64,000 bases of DNA. Source: Maricaulis sp. GTDB lineage: Bacteria > Pseudomonadota > Alphaproteobacteria > Caulobacterales > Maricaulaceae. Location of the stretch: contig NZ_JAEPNI010000002.1 in NCBI RefSeq assembly GCF_017643475.1, forward strand, positions 62,001 through 126,000. Direction: 5' to 3'. The notes beneath the pieces are model-generated. The model was not told where the DNA came from, made no database searches, and saw only the letters and a program-made list of their open reading frames with translations. The stretch's first letter is position 1; every line of letters begins with the position of its first letter. Shown here one piece after another: positions 18,302 to 28,508 of this stretch. Made by a program: the position numbers and the translations under genes.

Positions 18302-18427
18302 AGGGGAAGCGGGCGCACACACCCGCGCAATGATGCGTCACGGCTGAGACGAATGGTTGCCGCGGTGTTCCTGCTGCCTACGTTGTGTCAGGAGGAGGCA
18401 GACCCGGCGCTGGACGCGCGCGCTTCT

Positions 18428-18442
18428 GTTCTCTAAATGTTC
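18428..18442 (+). promoter_or_regulatory. LexA box upstream of uvrA
   Basis: GTTC-TCTAAAT-GTTC is a perfect match to the alphaproteobacterial LexA operator. It ends 38 bases before the uvrA ATG at 18481, consistent with SOS control of excision repair. Confidence 0.88.
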
Positions 18443-18480
18443 ACAGACGTTTTCGACTCATTTGGGCAGGGTTTCCCGAC

Positions 18481-21357
18481 ATGGCGCTAGACAGGATCCG
18501 CGTGCAGGGCGCACGCGAGCACAATCTCAAAAACGTCTCGGTGGATCTGCCGCGCGACAGCCTGATCGTGTTCACGGGCCTGTCCGGCTCGGGCAAGTCC
18601 TCGCTCGCCTTCGACACCATCTATGCCGAGGGTCAGCGGCGGTATGTCGAGAGTCTGTCCGCCTATGCGCGCCAGTTCCTGGAGCTGATGGCCAAGCCGG
18701 ACATGGACTCCATCGAGGGCCTCTCCCCGGCGATCTCGATCGAACAGAAGACGACCTCGAAAAACCCGCGCTCCACGGTGGGTACGGTGACCGAGATCTA
18801 TGACTATATGCGCCTGTTGTTTGCGCGTGTGGGCACGCCCTACTCGCCAGCGACCGGACTGCCGATCGAGAGCCAGACCGTTAGCCAGATGGTCGACCGG
18901 CTGATGGAGCTGGGTGATGGCGCGCGGCTCTACCTGCTGGCCCCGGTCGTCCGCGGTCGCAAGGGCGAATACCGCAAGGAATTTGCCGAATGGCTGAAGA
19001 CCGGCTTCCAGCGGGTCAAGGTGGATGGCGAGTTCTACACGCTGGAAGACGCGCCCGAGCTCGACAAGAAGTTCAAGCACGATATCGACGTCGTCGTGGA
19101 CCGCGTGGTCATCAAGGAGGGGCTGGAAAGCCGCCTTGCCGACAGCCTGGAAACCGCCCTGCGCCTGACCGATGGCATCGCCGTCGCCGAGTTTGCCGAT
19201 CGCAAGGACGAAAAAGGCAATCCGGAACGCATCATCTTTTCCGAGCGTTTCGCCTGCCCGGTCTCCGGGTTCACCATTCCGGAAATCGAGCCGCGCCTGT
19301 TCTCGTTCAACAACCCGTTTGGCGCCTGTCCGACCTGTGACGGCCTCGGCCAGTCACTGAAATTCGACCAGGACCTGGTCGTTCCCGATCGCGACAAATC
19401 CCTCAATGACGGCGCCATCGCACCGTGGAGCCGAGCGACGTCCAAGCTTTACATGCAAACCCTTCAGGCCTTGGCCCAGCACGCGGGCGGCGACATGTTC
19501 ACGCCCTGGCACGACCTGCCGGAAGACTTCCGCAAGCTGGTCCTCTTCGGCACCAAGGAGGATGTCACCTTCATCTATGAGGACGGGCTGCGTAAGTTCG
19601 AGACCAAAAAACCCTTCGAAGGCGTCATCCCCAATCTGGAGCGCCGCTGGCGCGAGACCGACAGCAGCTGGGTGCGCGAGGACCTGTCGCGTTTCCAGTC
19701 CTCCCAGCCGTGCGAGACCTGTGGCGGTCGGCGCCTCAAGCCGGAAGCCCTGGCGGTGAAGATTGACGGCAAGGACATCTCCCAGACGTCGGAAATGTCG
19801 ATCCGCAATGCGCGCGACTGGTTTGGCGAGATCGAGGACACGCTCTCACCCAAGAACCGGCAGATCGCCGAGCGCATTCTCAAGGAAATCCGCGAGCGCC
19901 TGAAATTCCTGGTCGATGTGGGGCTGGACTATCTGACACTGGATCGCGCCTCAGGCACCCTCTCCGGCGGTGAAAGCCAGCGCATCCGTCTGGCCAGCCA
20001 GATCGGTTCGGGCCTGACCGGCGTGCTTTACGTGCTCGACGAACCGTCCATCGGTCTGCACCAGCGCGACAATACCCGCCTGCTGGACAGTCTCCAGGGC
20101 CTGCGTGATCTGGGCAATACGGTCATCATCGTCGAGCATGACGAGGAAGCCATCCTGACGGCCGACTATGTCGTCGATCTCGGCCCCGCTGCGGGTGTGC
20201 ATGGTGGTGAGGTCATCGCTGCGGGCACGCCGGCGGAAGTCCAGGCCAATCCGAACAGCCTGACGGGTCAGTACCTCTCCGGCGCACGCCAGATCGAGGT
20301 GCCGGCCAAGCGCCGCAAGGTCGACAAGAAGAAACAGGTCAGCGTCGTCGGCGCGACGGGCAATAATCTCAAGGACGTGACGGCCGACTTCCCGCTAAAA
20401 GTCCTGACCTGTGTGACCGGTGTGTCCGGCGGCGGCAAGTCGACCCTGACGATCGAGACGTTCTACAAGGCGGCCGCGCGTCGCCTGGCCAAGGCCCAGC
20501 AAGTCCCTGCTCCGCACGACCGCATTGAAGGTCTGGACGCGCTGGACAAGGTCATCGACATTGACCAGAGCCCGATCGGCCGCACACCGCGCTCCAACCC
20601 GGCGACCTATACCGGTGCGTTCACGCCGATCCGCGAATGGTTTGCCCAGCTACCCGAAGCCAAGACACGCGGCTACAAGCCCGGCCGTTTCTCCTTCAAC
20701 GTGAAGGGCGGTCGCTGTGAAGCCTGCCAGGGCGATGGTGTGGTGAAGATCGAGATGCACTTTCTGCCGGACGTCTATGTCCCGTGCGATGTGTGTCACG
20801 GCAAGCGCTTCAACCGCGAGACGCTGGAGATCCAGTTCAAGGGCAAGTCGATCGCCGATGTGCTCGACATGACGGTCGAGGAAGCCGCCGACTTCTTCAA
20901 GGCGGTCCCGGCCGTGCGCGACAAGATGGAAACGCTCAAGCGTGTCGGTCTTGGCTATGTGAAGGTCGGCCAGCCTGCGACCCAGCTGTCGGGCGGTGAG
21001 GCCCAGCGCGTGAAACTCTCCAAGGAACTGTCCAAACGCGCGACGGGCAAGACGCTCTACATTCTCGACGAACCCACAACGGGCCTGCATTTCGAGGATG
21101 TGCGCAAGCTGCTCGAAGTCCTGCACGAGCTGGTCGATGCCGGCAACACGGTCGTGGTGATCGAGCACAATCTCGATGTCATCAAGACAGCCGACTGGCT
21201 GATCGATCTGGGTCCCGAGGGCGGTGATGGCGGCGGCATGATCGTCGCGGCCGGCACGCCGGAGGATGTGGCAAAGGTCGAGGCGAGCTGGACCGGACGC
21301 TATCTGAAACCGCTGCTGGAACGGGATGCCGAGCGTGAATCGAAACGGGCCGGCTAG
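18481..21357 (+). CDS. uvrA: excinuclease ABC subunit A
   Basis: UvrA is the damage-recognising ATPase of nucleotide excision repair and loads UvrB on lesions. It is 958 residues, the normal length. Two ABC modules are visible: Walker [11 protein letters not shown] with signature [12 protein letters not shown] and Walker [14 protein letters not shown], then Walker [11 protein letters not shown] (Gly where Ser is more usual) with [12 protein letters not shown] and [10 protein letters not shown]. Zinc-binding Cys motifs include [24 protein letters not shown] and CDVCHGKR. The ATG at 18481 is the family start; the longer frame is upstream DNA. A LexA box lies 38 bases upstream. The stop shares CTAG with the next, convergent gene. 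Confidence 0.97.
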   Translation: MALDRIRVQGAREHNLKNVSVDLPRDSLIVFTGLSGSGKSSLAFDTIYAEGQRRYVESLSAYARQFLELMAKPDMDSIEGLSPAISIEQKTTSKNPRSTVGTVTEIYDYMRLLFARVGTPYSPATGLPIESQTVSQMVDRLMELGDGARLYLLAPVVRGRKGEYRKEFAEWLKTGFQRVKVDGEFYTLEDAPELDKKFKHDIDVVVDRVVIKEGLESRLADSLETALRLTDGIAVAEFADRKDEKGNPERIIFSERFACPVSGFTIPEIEPRLFSFNNPFGACPTCDGLGQSLKFDQDLVVPDRDKSLNDGAIAPWSRATSKLYMQTLQALAQHAGGDMFTPWHDLPEDFRKLVLFGTKEDVTFIYEDGLRKFETKKPFEGVIPNLERRWRETDSSWVREDLSRFQSSQPCETCGGRRLKPEALAVKIDGKDISQTSEMSIRNARDWFGEIEDTLSPKNRQIAERILKEIRERLKFLVDVGLDYLTLDRASGTLSGGESQRIRLASQIGSGLTGVLYVLDEPSIGLHQRDNTRLLDSLQGLRDLGNTVIIVEHDEEAILTADYVVDLGPAAGVHGGEVIAAGTPAEVQANPNSLTGQYLSGARQIEVPAKRRKVDKKKQVSVVGATGNNLKDVTADFPLKVLTCVTGVSGGGKSTLTIETFYKAAARRLAKAQQVPAPHDRIEGLDALDKVIDIDQSPIGRTPRSNPATYTGAFTPIREWFAQLPEAKTRGYKPGRFSFNVKGGRCEACQGDGVVKIEMHFLPDVYVPCDVCHGKRFNRETLEIQFKGKSIADVLDMTVEEAADFFKAVPAVRDKMETLKRVGLGYVKVGQPATQLSGGEAQRVKLSKELSKRATGKTLYILDEPTTGLHFEDVRKLLEVLHELVDAGNTVVVIEHNLDVIKTADWLIDLGPEGGDGGGMIVAAGTPEDVAKVEASWTGRYLKPLLERDAERESKRAG

Positions 21358-22271
21358 GACACGCTACCGCTCGCCTGTGCGTCTCCCGCCTTGGCCGCCA
21401 CGGCCGCTGTTGGGCCCAACATGGCGATCAGGATGACGATATAGGCTGGTGCGGCGATATAGAGCCCTTCACCGTAGGGATTGGCCATCAAGGCCAGCTG
21501 ATCGTCAGAGAGCCCGCTGCCGCCCGCGCCCATCTCGAAACTCGCCATCATCATGTCGCCAACCAGGAAAAACTGGATGATGGTGCTCACGACAAAGAGC
21601 ACGAGATGCGCGCCCAACAGGGCCCAGCCCTGCCCCTTGCTGGCTTTCCAGCCGCCCAGTGTGAGGCGTTTTTCCTTGATACTCAGCGGATAGCTGACCG
21701 AGACGCGCCCCGTCACATAGATCAGCCCGACCAGGGCCGGAATGAAGAGGATGATCCCGGTCACCGCCACGAACAGGTCGACAATCCCGCCCGCTCCATT
21801 GCTCACCCCCTCAATGAAGAGGTCGATGAATAGGCCGATGATCAAACCGATCAGCCCCAGGATGAGCAGATAGCCTGCCGAGATCGCGAGAACGAGCAGG
21901 GTGACGCCGACAGTGACGCCGAAAACGCGCAGCTCATCCGCGCCGATCTGGAACGGCAGCCAGATCTTGGATTTCTCGCGCACGAGAAATCGGTAAGCCC
22001 CACTATAGGCGATCATGGCGATCCCGATACCGGCCAGTATCGGGATGATGAGCGCAGACAGAATAGGCATCCACTCGCCCTGCGACAGAGCGGCCGTTGC
22101 GTCCATATAGGACCGCATCCAGGCCAGCCCGCCCGGGCTCTGCACCCAAGTGTAGTAGGCGATCATCGCGGCACTCGCGATGACGATCAGAATGACGGCA
22201 TGGACCGGACGCCGGACCAGCGCGCGGAAGCCATGGGTCAGCATCTCCCAGAAAGGCACTGTCTCGTTCAC
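21354..22271 (-). CDS. multipass membrane protein, paralogue 1 of 3
   Basis: 305 residues with about six transmembrane segments and a cytoplasmic-looking N-terminus ([21 protein letters not shown]). It shares two motif regions with the proteins at 24877 and 26028: a central [22 protein letters not shown] block and a later [23 protein letters not shown] block. The three are therefore paralogues. I know no function for the family; no transport or enzyme motif is obvious. The stop overlaps that of uvrA. Confidence 0.75.
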   Translation of the reverse strand: MNETVPFWEMLTHGFRALVRRPVHAVILIVIASAAMIAYYTWVQSPGGLAWMRSYMDATAALSQGEWMPILSALIIPILAGIGIAMIAYSGAYRFLVREKSKIWLPFQIGADELRVFGVTVGVTLLVLAISAGYLLILGLIGLIIGLFIDLFIEGVSNGAGGIVDLFVAVTGIILFIPALVGLIYVTGRVSVSYPLSIKEKRLTLGGWKASKGQGWALLGAHLVLFVVSTIIQFFLVGDMMMASFEMGAGGSGLSDDQLALMANPYGEGLYIAAPAYIVILIAMLGPTAAVAAKAGDAQASGSVS

Positions 22272-22433
22272 AACTCACCCCCAGATATTTGCCGCGAGAT
22301 TGTCATCAAACCGCTGCCAAGAGCAAGTTGAATTTCGGCTCCAAAACCCCACTTTAGGTTAAACTTACACAGACTTGCGTGAATTCTATTCATCGCAATA
22401 CTGGGCGCGAGAATCTGATTTCAGGGGGAATTC

Positions 22434-23513
22434 ATGTTAGATTTTTTGGTAGGCGCCGGCTTGGCCCTGTTGGTCCAGCCGAGCGTGGCTGACGGCGCGA
22501 TTATCAGCTGTCAGGCCTCCGCCGCGATCATCGATTCAACGGCCGAGGAGACGCTTTGCCATAGCGCGAAGCTGATCGATGGCGAGCTCAGATTCGATGG
22601 TCAAGGTTATGACGATTTCGAGCTCGGAACCGCGCCGCGCGTGACCGGCCTGCCAGGACAAGGTGATGAAACCTTCTGGGCAATGTCCCATGCGGACCGC
22701 TACATCATCGGCAGCAGTTCGGACGGTTATTCACGTGCCGCCATGGTGCATTGGACGGAATGGGCCCGTGAAGGGACCCATTCGAATTATGACTGGCGCC
22801 GTGAGGAAATTTCCTGCGGCAGATACGGACCGCAGCATGTGTTTGGCTTCTCCCACAATGGCCGGTTCGCCGTCATTGGCTATTCCTCCGAGGGCCAGAA
22901 CACGCTTTGCCGACTCGATTTCGAGACGATGACGCAATACCAGATCCAACTACGGCAAAGAGCGGAGCCCGTACGCCTCCAGGATATCCAGCTCACCGTG
23001 GCCTATGACGGCCTGATGGTGGCGACGACGCCGGATGGTGAAGAAATCCTGCGCGACCGCCCCGAGCCACCCGCGATTAATTGCGGTCGCTATGGCGAGG
23101 CCATCGGTCTTCTCGGCATCACCAGCCAGCTCTGCGGCATCAGCGTGGGCGAATATTATCTCAGGATGGATGGCCGCACCATCGCCCCCTCTCCCTATCA
23201 CCCCGGGCTTGGTCTCAGGGAGCGGCCTGAAATATGGGTCGTACGCCAGGGGGATTATGCGCTCGTCGGCGTGCGCACCGGCCGACGAATGTTTGATATC
23301 ATGATGATGGTCAGCAAATCCGGTCCGCGCCGTTTCGCGCCTGTTTATTGCGGCCCGAACCCGGTCATCTCAGTCTCCGGCTTTGAAGAACGGGATAGTC
23401 GCTTCCTCGATATTGTCGGCCAAGGATGGGAGAATACGAGATTTTCCTGCCGTCTGGATTTCCAGGAATGGGTCCAGACTATTGAGGTCGACAATAGCGA
23501 AGAGGGCCATTGA
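22434..23513 (+). CDS. secreted protein of unknown function
   Basis: 359 residues. A short hydrophobic N-terminus (LDFLVGAGLALLVQPSVA) acts as a probable signal peptide. The mature part is rich in Gly, Tyr, Trp and Asp with nine or so Cys, and its short beta-strand-like repeats (GRFAVIGYSS, DYALVGVRTG, DRYIIGSSSD) suggest a beta-propeller or similar all-beta fold. I recognise no family. The ATG follows AGGGGG at a good distance. It is divergent from the membrane protein at 21354, with 162 bases between. Confidence 0.68.
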   Translation: MLDFLVGAGLALLVQPSVADGAIISCQASAAIIDSTAEETLCHSAKLIDGELRFDGQGYDDFELGTAPRVTGLPGQGDETFWAMSHADRYIIGSSSDGYSRAAMVHWTEWAREGTHSNYDWRREEISCGRYGPQHVFGFSHNGRFAVIGYSSEGQNTLCRLDFETMTQYQIQLRQRAEPVRLQDIQLTVAYDGLMVATTPDGEEILRDRPEPPAINCGRYGEAIGLLGITSQLCGISVGEYYLRMDGRTIAPSPYHPGLGLRERPEIWVVRQGDYALVGVRTGRRMFDIMMMVSKSGPRRFAPVYCGPNPVISVSGFEERDSRFLDIVGQGWENTRFSCRLDFQEWVQTIEVDNSEEGH

Positions 23514-23824
23514 GGCGCCCTTGCGCGGCTGCGCCTGGTAAGAGCAATCACAGCGCTCGACCGAGCGCGCTTCGAGCTCATCCAACTGGCGTAGCCAAGG
23601 CGTGGACATGTCATCGCTTCTGAGCGCCAGAACGGCCGCCAGGCTCTGCGCGGTCAGCCGTGAAGGCAGGCGCAGCTATGCCAGTAATGATGGAGACCGT
23701 GATCAGTCCCCTGCGAGGCAGTCAACAGAATCAACGCAGAAAGGACAGCCGACATGCAAGGTTTCCCGTTGAAATCTGTCTAGGCACACGTCAGCGAGAC
23801 CGGATCCGATCACTGCCCACTCTG
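23514..23824. other. 311-base stretch without a credible gene
   Basis: It lies between two convergent genes. A stop-free minus-strand frame (about 23345-23614, overlapping the upstream gene's end) encodes nothing I recognise and has no good ribosome site. I see no strong terminator, repeat or RNA structure. It may hold remnants of an older gene, but I cannot support that. Confidence 0.5.
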
Positions 23825-24760
23825 CTATTCTCCAGGGATATCCTGCGCCACTGCCGCCTCCACACCGAAATCCGCGGCGCGACCGAACAACAGCACAATC
23901 ACACAGCCCGTCGCGAACACCGCCGCCGTGACCACGCTGGCTTCCGGACCGAAGGGGCCACCGGTGATCCACCAGGGCACGTCATTGGTGGACGCCAGGT
24001 CGACGATCAGAGGCTGTTCCACGATATGCCCGCCGGAGACTTCCAGCCCGAACCCGACGCCCAGCAACCAGTTCCACGAGGCATGGAACCCACACACGCC
24101 CCAGATCGAACCTTCCTTGAGCGCATAGAGCGCCAGGAACAGGCCCACGAGCACGATGTTTGTCACCCCCAGATAGAGCACATGGCCTGGCGGAATGTTG
24201 AACCCGTGCAACAGGCCGAACAGGACCGAGGTGATGAGGATGGCCCAGAAGGCGCCATGGCGTGAGGAGATCACGCTCATCAACCAGCCCCGGAAGAGGA
24301 TCTCCTCGGTCGACCCCTGGATGATGAAACCCAGCAGGATTACCCCGATCGGGACAAGAGCTGCGACGGCCAGCGACCCGCTGCCTTCGACCTCATATCC
24401 GCCCATATAGGCGATAATGCCAACCACGCCGGCCAGGAAACCAAGTCCGACCACATACCCGCGCAGGAACCGCACAAGAAAGCGTCCGTTCAGGCCGATC
24501 GCGCCAATCCCGCGGCGTTCGAAAATGAAGACCCAGAGCAGGCAGACAAGACTCACAAGACCAAAGCTGACACCAAGCTGGTAGGCCACTGGCCCCCAGC
24601 TGTATTCCGCCATCAGGGCGTCCCAACCGAAAAATGTAGAAAGTTCACGAGCCAGCAGGAAACCGCCGACCAGGAAAACGGCCAGCAGGACGATACCCGC
24701 AATGGTCCAGGTACGACGGTGTTTGGCGCGCCTTGGCGCGAAGAGTTCCCGTCCAGCCAT
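23825..24760 (-). CDS. CPBP family intramembrane metalloprotease
   Basis: 311 residues, about eight hydrophobic segments. The CPBP/CAAX-type motifs are in order: EEILFRG (EExxxR), FGLLHGFN (FxxxH) and FHASWNW (HxxxN), which form the metal-bound active site inside the membrane. Bacterial members are implicated in proteolysis of membrane or prenylated peptides and in bacteriocin immunity. The ATG at 24760 follows GGGGTGA; a GTG at 24766 is an alternative. It neighbours two of the three paralogous membrane proteins on the same strand, separated from the nearer one by a terminator. Confidence 0.87.
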   Translation of the reverse strand: MAGRELFAPRRAKHRRTWTIAGIVLLAVFLVGGFLLARELSTFFGWDALMAEYSWGPVAYQLGVSFGLVSLVCLLWVFIFERRGIGAIGLNGRFLVRFLRGYVVGLGFLAGVVGIIAYMGGYEVEGSGSLAVAALVPIGVILLGFIIQGSTEEILFRGWLMSVISSRHGAFWAILITSVLFGLLHGFNIPPGHVLYLGVTNIVLVGLFLALYALKEGSIWGVCGFHASWNWLLGVGFGLEVSGGHIVEQPLIVDLASTNDVPWWITGGPFGPEASVVTAAVFATGCVIVLLFGRAADFGVEAAVAQDIPGE

Positions 24761-24828
24761 ACTCACCCCACAACTCGAGACGGCGAGAGATTATCCGGGA
24801 ATTCGCGCCGGCACCAGATGCCTATACA

Positions 24829-24857
24829 AAAAGCCCCGCGACCGGCGCGGGGCTTTT
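24829..24857 (-). terminator. intrinsic terminator
   Basis: A perfect 12-base-pair stem, AAAAGCCCCGCG with CGCGGGGCTTTT, around a five-base loop. It lies just after the stop of the leftward gene at 24877 and ends in a T run on that strand, so it probably stops that transcript before the CPBP gene. Confidence 0.88.
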
Positions 24858-24876
24858 GCTGGCGTGTGTGGAAGGC

Positions 24877-25935
24877 CTAGCCCTCGCTCGGGCTGGCGCC
24901 CATCGGATGGTCCTTGCCGAGCACCGGGGCATCGCCTTCCTCGCCGGCGCCGTCGGCCCGGTGGCGAACCACATTATACGCGGCCACCGAATGCCACATG
25001 CCTTCGAACACGATCTGCATGATGTAGAAGAGCGCAAAACCGCCCGCAAACAACGTCATCGGAACCGGCTGGAGGAATGTCTCGCGCAGCATCGCCATGA
25101 CGTCCTCGAACGTCGGATCGATGTTGGCGTCGGCAAACTCGGAGAGCGGTTCGGCCACAGCCAGCATGCCACCCAGGAAAGGCAGAGCCGCTCCGGCCGA
25201 CAATATGGTCGACAGGATCATGATCAATATGCCGACAACCGCGTAGGACACCGCCATCGGCAAGAAGACACCATTGGTGGCCTCCCAGCTTTCAAAGAAA
25301 CGGAATTTGCGGTCGTGAATGGTCAGGGCCGGCGCGCTGGAGAGTTTCACCATCAGGAAGATGGCGCCGATGAACACACCCAGCATGCCCAGCGACACGA
25401 CCAGGCCCGTACCGATCGCCGTGACAACCTCGTCGCCGCCCATCACAGCCAGAAGGCCACCGCTGGACAGGCCCAGCGTGATCAACAATGTGACGATACC
25501 GAAATAGGCCGCCATCACGACGACGATATACATAATGTTGACGCCCAGAAGACGGAATTCGTCGCCACCGAAACGGAAGGGGATAACCGGCGCGACTTCG
25601 CGGCGCACCAGGAAGCGCAGCCAGGCGCCCTGGAACATCAGGCTGGCGACAATGCCGACGAGCACGGCGACAAAGCCGCCGGAATAGACGCCGAACAAGG
25701 ATCGCAGAATGCCAAAGGCTGCCTGGTCATCATCGATCCGGCCGGCTTCCACATCCATGATCAGTTCGATCAGGTCGGAATAGAAAGGCCAGATGAAATA
25801 GAAAACGGCCGCGCTCGCCGCCGCGCCAAAGATCAATTGCCACAGCGCGATCCACATCGCGCCTGCCGGATTCTGCCCGAAGCGTTTGAAGAAAAAGAAG
25901 ATACCGTCGCCGATATCGAAAGATTTGCCAGCCAT
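24877..25935 (-). CDS. multipass membrane protein, paralogue 2 of 3
   Basis: 352 residues with about six transmembrane segments. The shared blocks appear here as RFLVRREVAPVIPFRFGGDEFRLLGVN and SSAPALTIHDRKFRFFESWEATNG, matching the proteins at 21354 and 26028. The C-terminal tail is hydrophilic. The ATG at 25935 is preceded by AGGGG; the frame from 25953 adds six residues. It has a strong terminator behind it. Function unknown. Confidence 0.75.
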   Translation of the reverse strand: MAGKSFDIGDGIFFFFKRFGQNPAGAMWIALWQLIFGAAASAAVFYFIWPFYSDLIELIMDVEAGRIDDDQAAFGILRSLFGVYSGGFVAVLVGIVASLMFQGAWLRFLVRREVAPVIPFRFGGDEFRLLGVNIMYIVVVMAAYFGIVTLLITLGLSSGGLLAVMGGDEVVTAIGTGLVVSLGMLGVFIGAIFLMVKLSSAPALTIHDRKFRFFESWEATNGVFLPMAVSYAVVGILIMILSTILSAGAALPFLGGMLAVAEPLSEFADANIDPTFEDVMAMLRETFLQPVPMTLFAGGFALFYIMQIVFEGMWHSVAAYNVVRHRADGAGEEGDAPVLGKDHPMGASPSEG

Positions 25936-26027
25936 GCTCAACCCCTGTCGCAAGCGTGCCCAATAATGCCACCAGTGTGCCGCATCAGGGGAAAACCGCT
26001 AGGGGGATACGCCCGGAACGTGTCCCG

Positions 26028-26930
26028 TCAGGCCTTTTGGTCCTGGTTCTCGGTGCGATTGCGATAGATGTAGGCGTAGAGGCCGGTGAGGAGTGGGTAG
26101 TTGATGCCAGCCATCAGTCCGAACCAGCGCAGGTACTCCCGCACCTGGGCCATGACCGGCGCGTCTCCCTCAACACGCGCGATCAACTCGAGCTGTTGGA
26201 ATGGTCGTTCGCCAAGAGCAGCCCCCAGCAGATGATAAACCCCGACCTCCAACAGAAGCAGAGGGCCTATCGTCAACGCAGCCGCTGCGGCTACACGCCA
26301 CGCTGTTTGATTGGTCAGCGGCCAGACAGAAAGAACGAGCACCCGCCCCTTGTCGATGGTCGCTGGCATGGCCATCGACACACGTGCCGACAACCACAGT
26401 ACCAGCGCCAGAGCGGCGATGCCGACAACCGCGAGGACAGCCCAGTCTGCCGTTGAGAGATAACCCCAGGCCATCTCCATTTCCGCATCGGCTGCTGCGG
26501 GGTCGATGCCAGCGCGCTCAAGAGCCCCGCCGGCGACACTTAGCATCACGGCGATAACGAACATCAAGGCGAGCACAAGACTCACGAACATCAGGACACC
26601 AACCAGGATTGCTACAAGGAAGATGCGCCACTCGTCGTGTCCCAACTTCAACCCGAACCGGCCAGAGTAATCGCCCTTCACAGCCATCCTGAGCATGGCC
26701 CCCGTCAACGCCAGAAGCGCCATGGGGGTCACCAGCCAAAGCATCCAGTAGAAAGAGAGCGTGATTTCGGAGGGCGCTCCGGCAGTAAGAAGATTCGCCA
26801 GCAAGAACAGCTGAGCCACATACAACAGCGTATACGGCGCTGCCGCGATCAGGGCACGTTGCCAGTGGGAGATCAGGAAAGCATAGGCCGCTGCGACCGA
26901 GCGCAGGATGGGAACGGGCGTCGTAGTCAT
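26028..26930 (-). CDS. multipass membrane protein, paralogue 3 of 3
   Basis: 300 residues with about six transmembrane segments. The shared blocks are more diverged (MLRMAVKGDYSGRFGLKLGHDEWRIF and VSMAMPATIDKGRVLVLSVWPLTNQ), but the spacing and hydrophobic pattern match paralogues 1 and 2. The ATG at 26930 has GAGAGGTGA just upstream; the longer frame to 27089 crosses a decayed gene fragment and is rejected. It lies 92 bases before paralogue 2 in the direction of reading, perhaps in one transcript. Confidence 0.72.
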   Translation of the reverse strand: MTTTPVPILRSVAAAYAFLISHWQRALIAAAPYTLLYVAQLFLLANLLTAGAPSEITLSFYWMLWLVTPMALLALTGAMLRMAVKGDYSGRFGLKLGHDEWRIFLVAILVGVLMFVSLVLALMFVIAVMLSVAGGALERAGIDPAAADAEMEMAWGYLSTADWAVLAVVGIAALALVLWLSARVSMAMPATIDKGRVLVLSVWPLTNQTAWRVAAAAALTIGPLLLLEVGVYHLLGAALGERPFQQLELIARVEGDAPVMAQVREYLRWFGLMAGINYPLLTGLYAYIYRNRTENQDQKA

Positions 26931-26970
26931 GTCACCTCTCTTAGTGCCTCCATAAATAGCGACTACCGTT

Positions 26971-26997
26971 CCAAGGCAAGACGGGGCGTCAGTATGG
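26971..26997 (-). repeat. conserved 3' flank of decayed TonB-C paralogue
   Basis: A 27-base sequence 24/27 identical to 28751-28777. In both places it lies a short way downstream of the same protein C-terminus, intact at 28791 and decayed at 27011. The match shows the duplication carried non-coding 3' DNA along with the gene. Confidence 0.75.
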
Positions 26998-27010
26998 CGC
27001 AGGCAGTGGA

Positions 27011-27110
27011 TGAGCTCCTGAACTGAAAAATGAACTGGGCTCGCACACCCGACCGAACCACAGGCACGCCCCCTCGAGAGCGGCTTCATACTACCAATTG
27101 TGACATTCCA
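27011..27110 (-). pseudogene. decayed 3' end of a third TonB-C/TPR-type secreted protein gene
   Basis: Read on the minus strand, this stretch aligns with the last ~30 codons of the gene at 28791. The intact end NWTYEPATLDGEPVVRRGVE corresponds here to NW-stop-YEAALEGACLWFGRVCEP, followed by a diverged end with further shifts. An in-frame stop and small indels rule out function. The matching continues past the stop codon into the 27-base flank. It is what remains of a third tandem copy; the edges are approximate. Confidence 0.65.
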
Positions 27111-27158
27111 CGTTGTCTCACGCGAGAGAAACTGGCTAGCCCCTACCGTCCGGCGCGG

Positions 27159-28508
27159 TTACTGTCCGCCGCAGCTTGCCGGATTGGGACATGGGTTGGA
27201 GGCCGTTTCACCGCGATATCCGCGCTGCAGGGTTTCGCCAAACCCACGCAGACAGGATTGGTCGCCGCGCGACAACTGTGCGCCATCACGCCAATCCGGT
27301 CGCTGCAGCAGGCAGGAACCAGCCGCGTCACCATTCATCGCAGTACCGCCGGCTGCCATCGCCTCCCCGTCGGCGAACATGATCAATTCTACAAGTCCCG
27401 GACGGACAACCACCTGACCATCAAATCGCGCAGCAGCATACTCACGCCCCCGCACTGCCGTCAGTGCAGCGTCACTGAACACGCCCTGTGGCTGCTCGAA
27501 AACGATGTTGAGATTTTGTGGCTGCCCGGCACGGTCGACATCGAATTGCACCACCACAACGCCGCCCTGTTCGCCGGCACTCGCCGGAAAGCTCACGCGA
27601 GGAGCTGTCTCAAGCCGCACGTCCTCATAGCCGGGCTGTTCGACGAGATCTCTACGCTCCAGCCGGTTCGCCGCCGCATCATAATGAGCGCTCAGCTCGG
27701 CATCGATGTCCGCATAGGGTTGTTCACCAAGTTCATCGCCTGAGCTGGCCGCCAGAAAACCGGCGATCGCAGCATAGGACCAGGCATTCCACAACGTGCT
27801 GTCAGAGGCCTCCGCGACCGTCAGCAAAGCCAGGGACATATGATAATGATCCTGCGCCAGCGCCCAGTTTCCAGCCGCGTATTCAGCTTCGCCGAGACTG
27901 TAGAACAATAATCCGTAACGGCCATCGAGATCGCGTTGATCCGCTCGGAAAGCCGCGATCGCGTTCCGCGCGGCGCCACCGGCTGCGGCAACATTTCCGC
28001 GTCCTCGCAGGATCTGGGCCCGGAGATAATGCATGTCTGCAGCGATCGGACGGTCCTGTTCGTCGATTTGCGGCCGTTCGGCGAGCGCGCTCAAAGCTGC
28101 ATCCGCGTGCGAAAGTGCGCTCTCGTCCTGTCCAAGAGCGTCAGCAGCACTGGCAACGAGGCTCCAGCGCCACGCCCGATCCGAGGCCGAAGCCCCGGTT
28201 TCCGAAGCGATCCGGGCCGCAGTCCGCAGCACGTCGAAAGCGATACCGTGGTCACCGTTCTCACTGGCGAGATATCCGTAAATTTCCGCCAGCAAACCCT
28301 GTGTGGCCCGATCAACGCCACTTGCGATGGCCGCATTGTAAGCCTCGCCGGCCGCGGCCTGGGCCCCGCGCAGATCTCCCGCCTCCTGGGCAGCCTGATA
28401 GCGCAGATACGGCTCTGCAACAGCAGGAGGCAAACCTTGGGACAGGCTGGTTTGAGACAACAGAAGGAAACTGGCCAAGACCAGCCCAAGAAAGGAAATT
28501 TTGCGCAT
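27159..28508 (-). CDS. secreted TPR-like protein with TonB-C-type domain, tandem copy 1
   Basis: 449 residues: signal peptide (MRKISFLGLVLASFLLLSQTS), ~270 residues of helical TPR-like repeats, then a TonB C-terminal-like domain (VVVQFDVDRAGQPQNLNIVFEQPQG, FSDAALTAVRGREYAAARFDG). A further ~60 residues carry four Cys (GSCLLQRP, DQSCLRGF, NPCPNPASCGG). TonB-C domains bind outer-membrane proteins or peptidoglycan, but no membrane anchor or Pro-rich linker is present, so it is not a normal TonB. The ATG at 28508 begins the signal peptide. It is a paralogue of the gene at 28791. Confidence 0.78.
   Translation of the reverse strand: MRKISFLGLVLASFLLLSQTSLSQGLPPAVAEPYLRYQAAQEAGDLRGAQAAAGEAYNAAIASGVDRATQGLLAEIYGYLASENGDHGIAFDVLRTAARIASETGASASDRAWRWSLVASAADALGQDESALSHADAALSALAERPQIDEQDRPIAADMHYLRAQILRGRGNVAAAGGAARNAIAAFRADQRDLDGRYGLLFYSLGEAEYAAGNWALAQDHYHMSLALLTVAEASDSTLWNAWSYAAIAGFLAASSGDELGEQPYADIDAELSAHYDAAANRLERRDLVEQPGYEDVRLETAPRVSFPASAGEQGGVVVVQFDVDRAGQPQNLNIVFEQPQGVFSDAALTAVRGREYAAARFDGQVVVRPGLVELIMFADGEAMAAGGTAMNGDAAGSCLLQRPDWRDGAQLSRGDQSCLRGFGETLQRGYRGETASNPCPNPASCGGQ

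Larger units (their letters stand above)
17993..18480. other. 488-base gene-free stretch with repeat copy 2 and uvrA control region
   Basis: From left to right it holds the upstream region of the orphan gene, repeat copy 2 (18129-18301), and about 180 bases leading to uvrA with a LexA box at 18428. I see no protein-coding or structured-RNA gene. Confidence 0.7.

Noticed and set aside
22357..22371. TTAA upstream of the gene at 22434 as a CtrA site
   Set aside because: The second half is CAGA rather than TTAA; only a half-site is present.
23370..23614. Possible small gene on the minus strand overlapping the end of the secreted protein at 22434
   Set aside because: No ribosome site, no family, and half of it is antisense to a better-supported gene.
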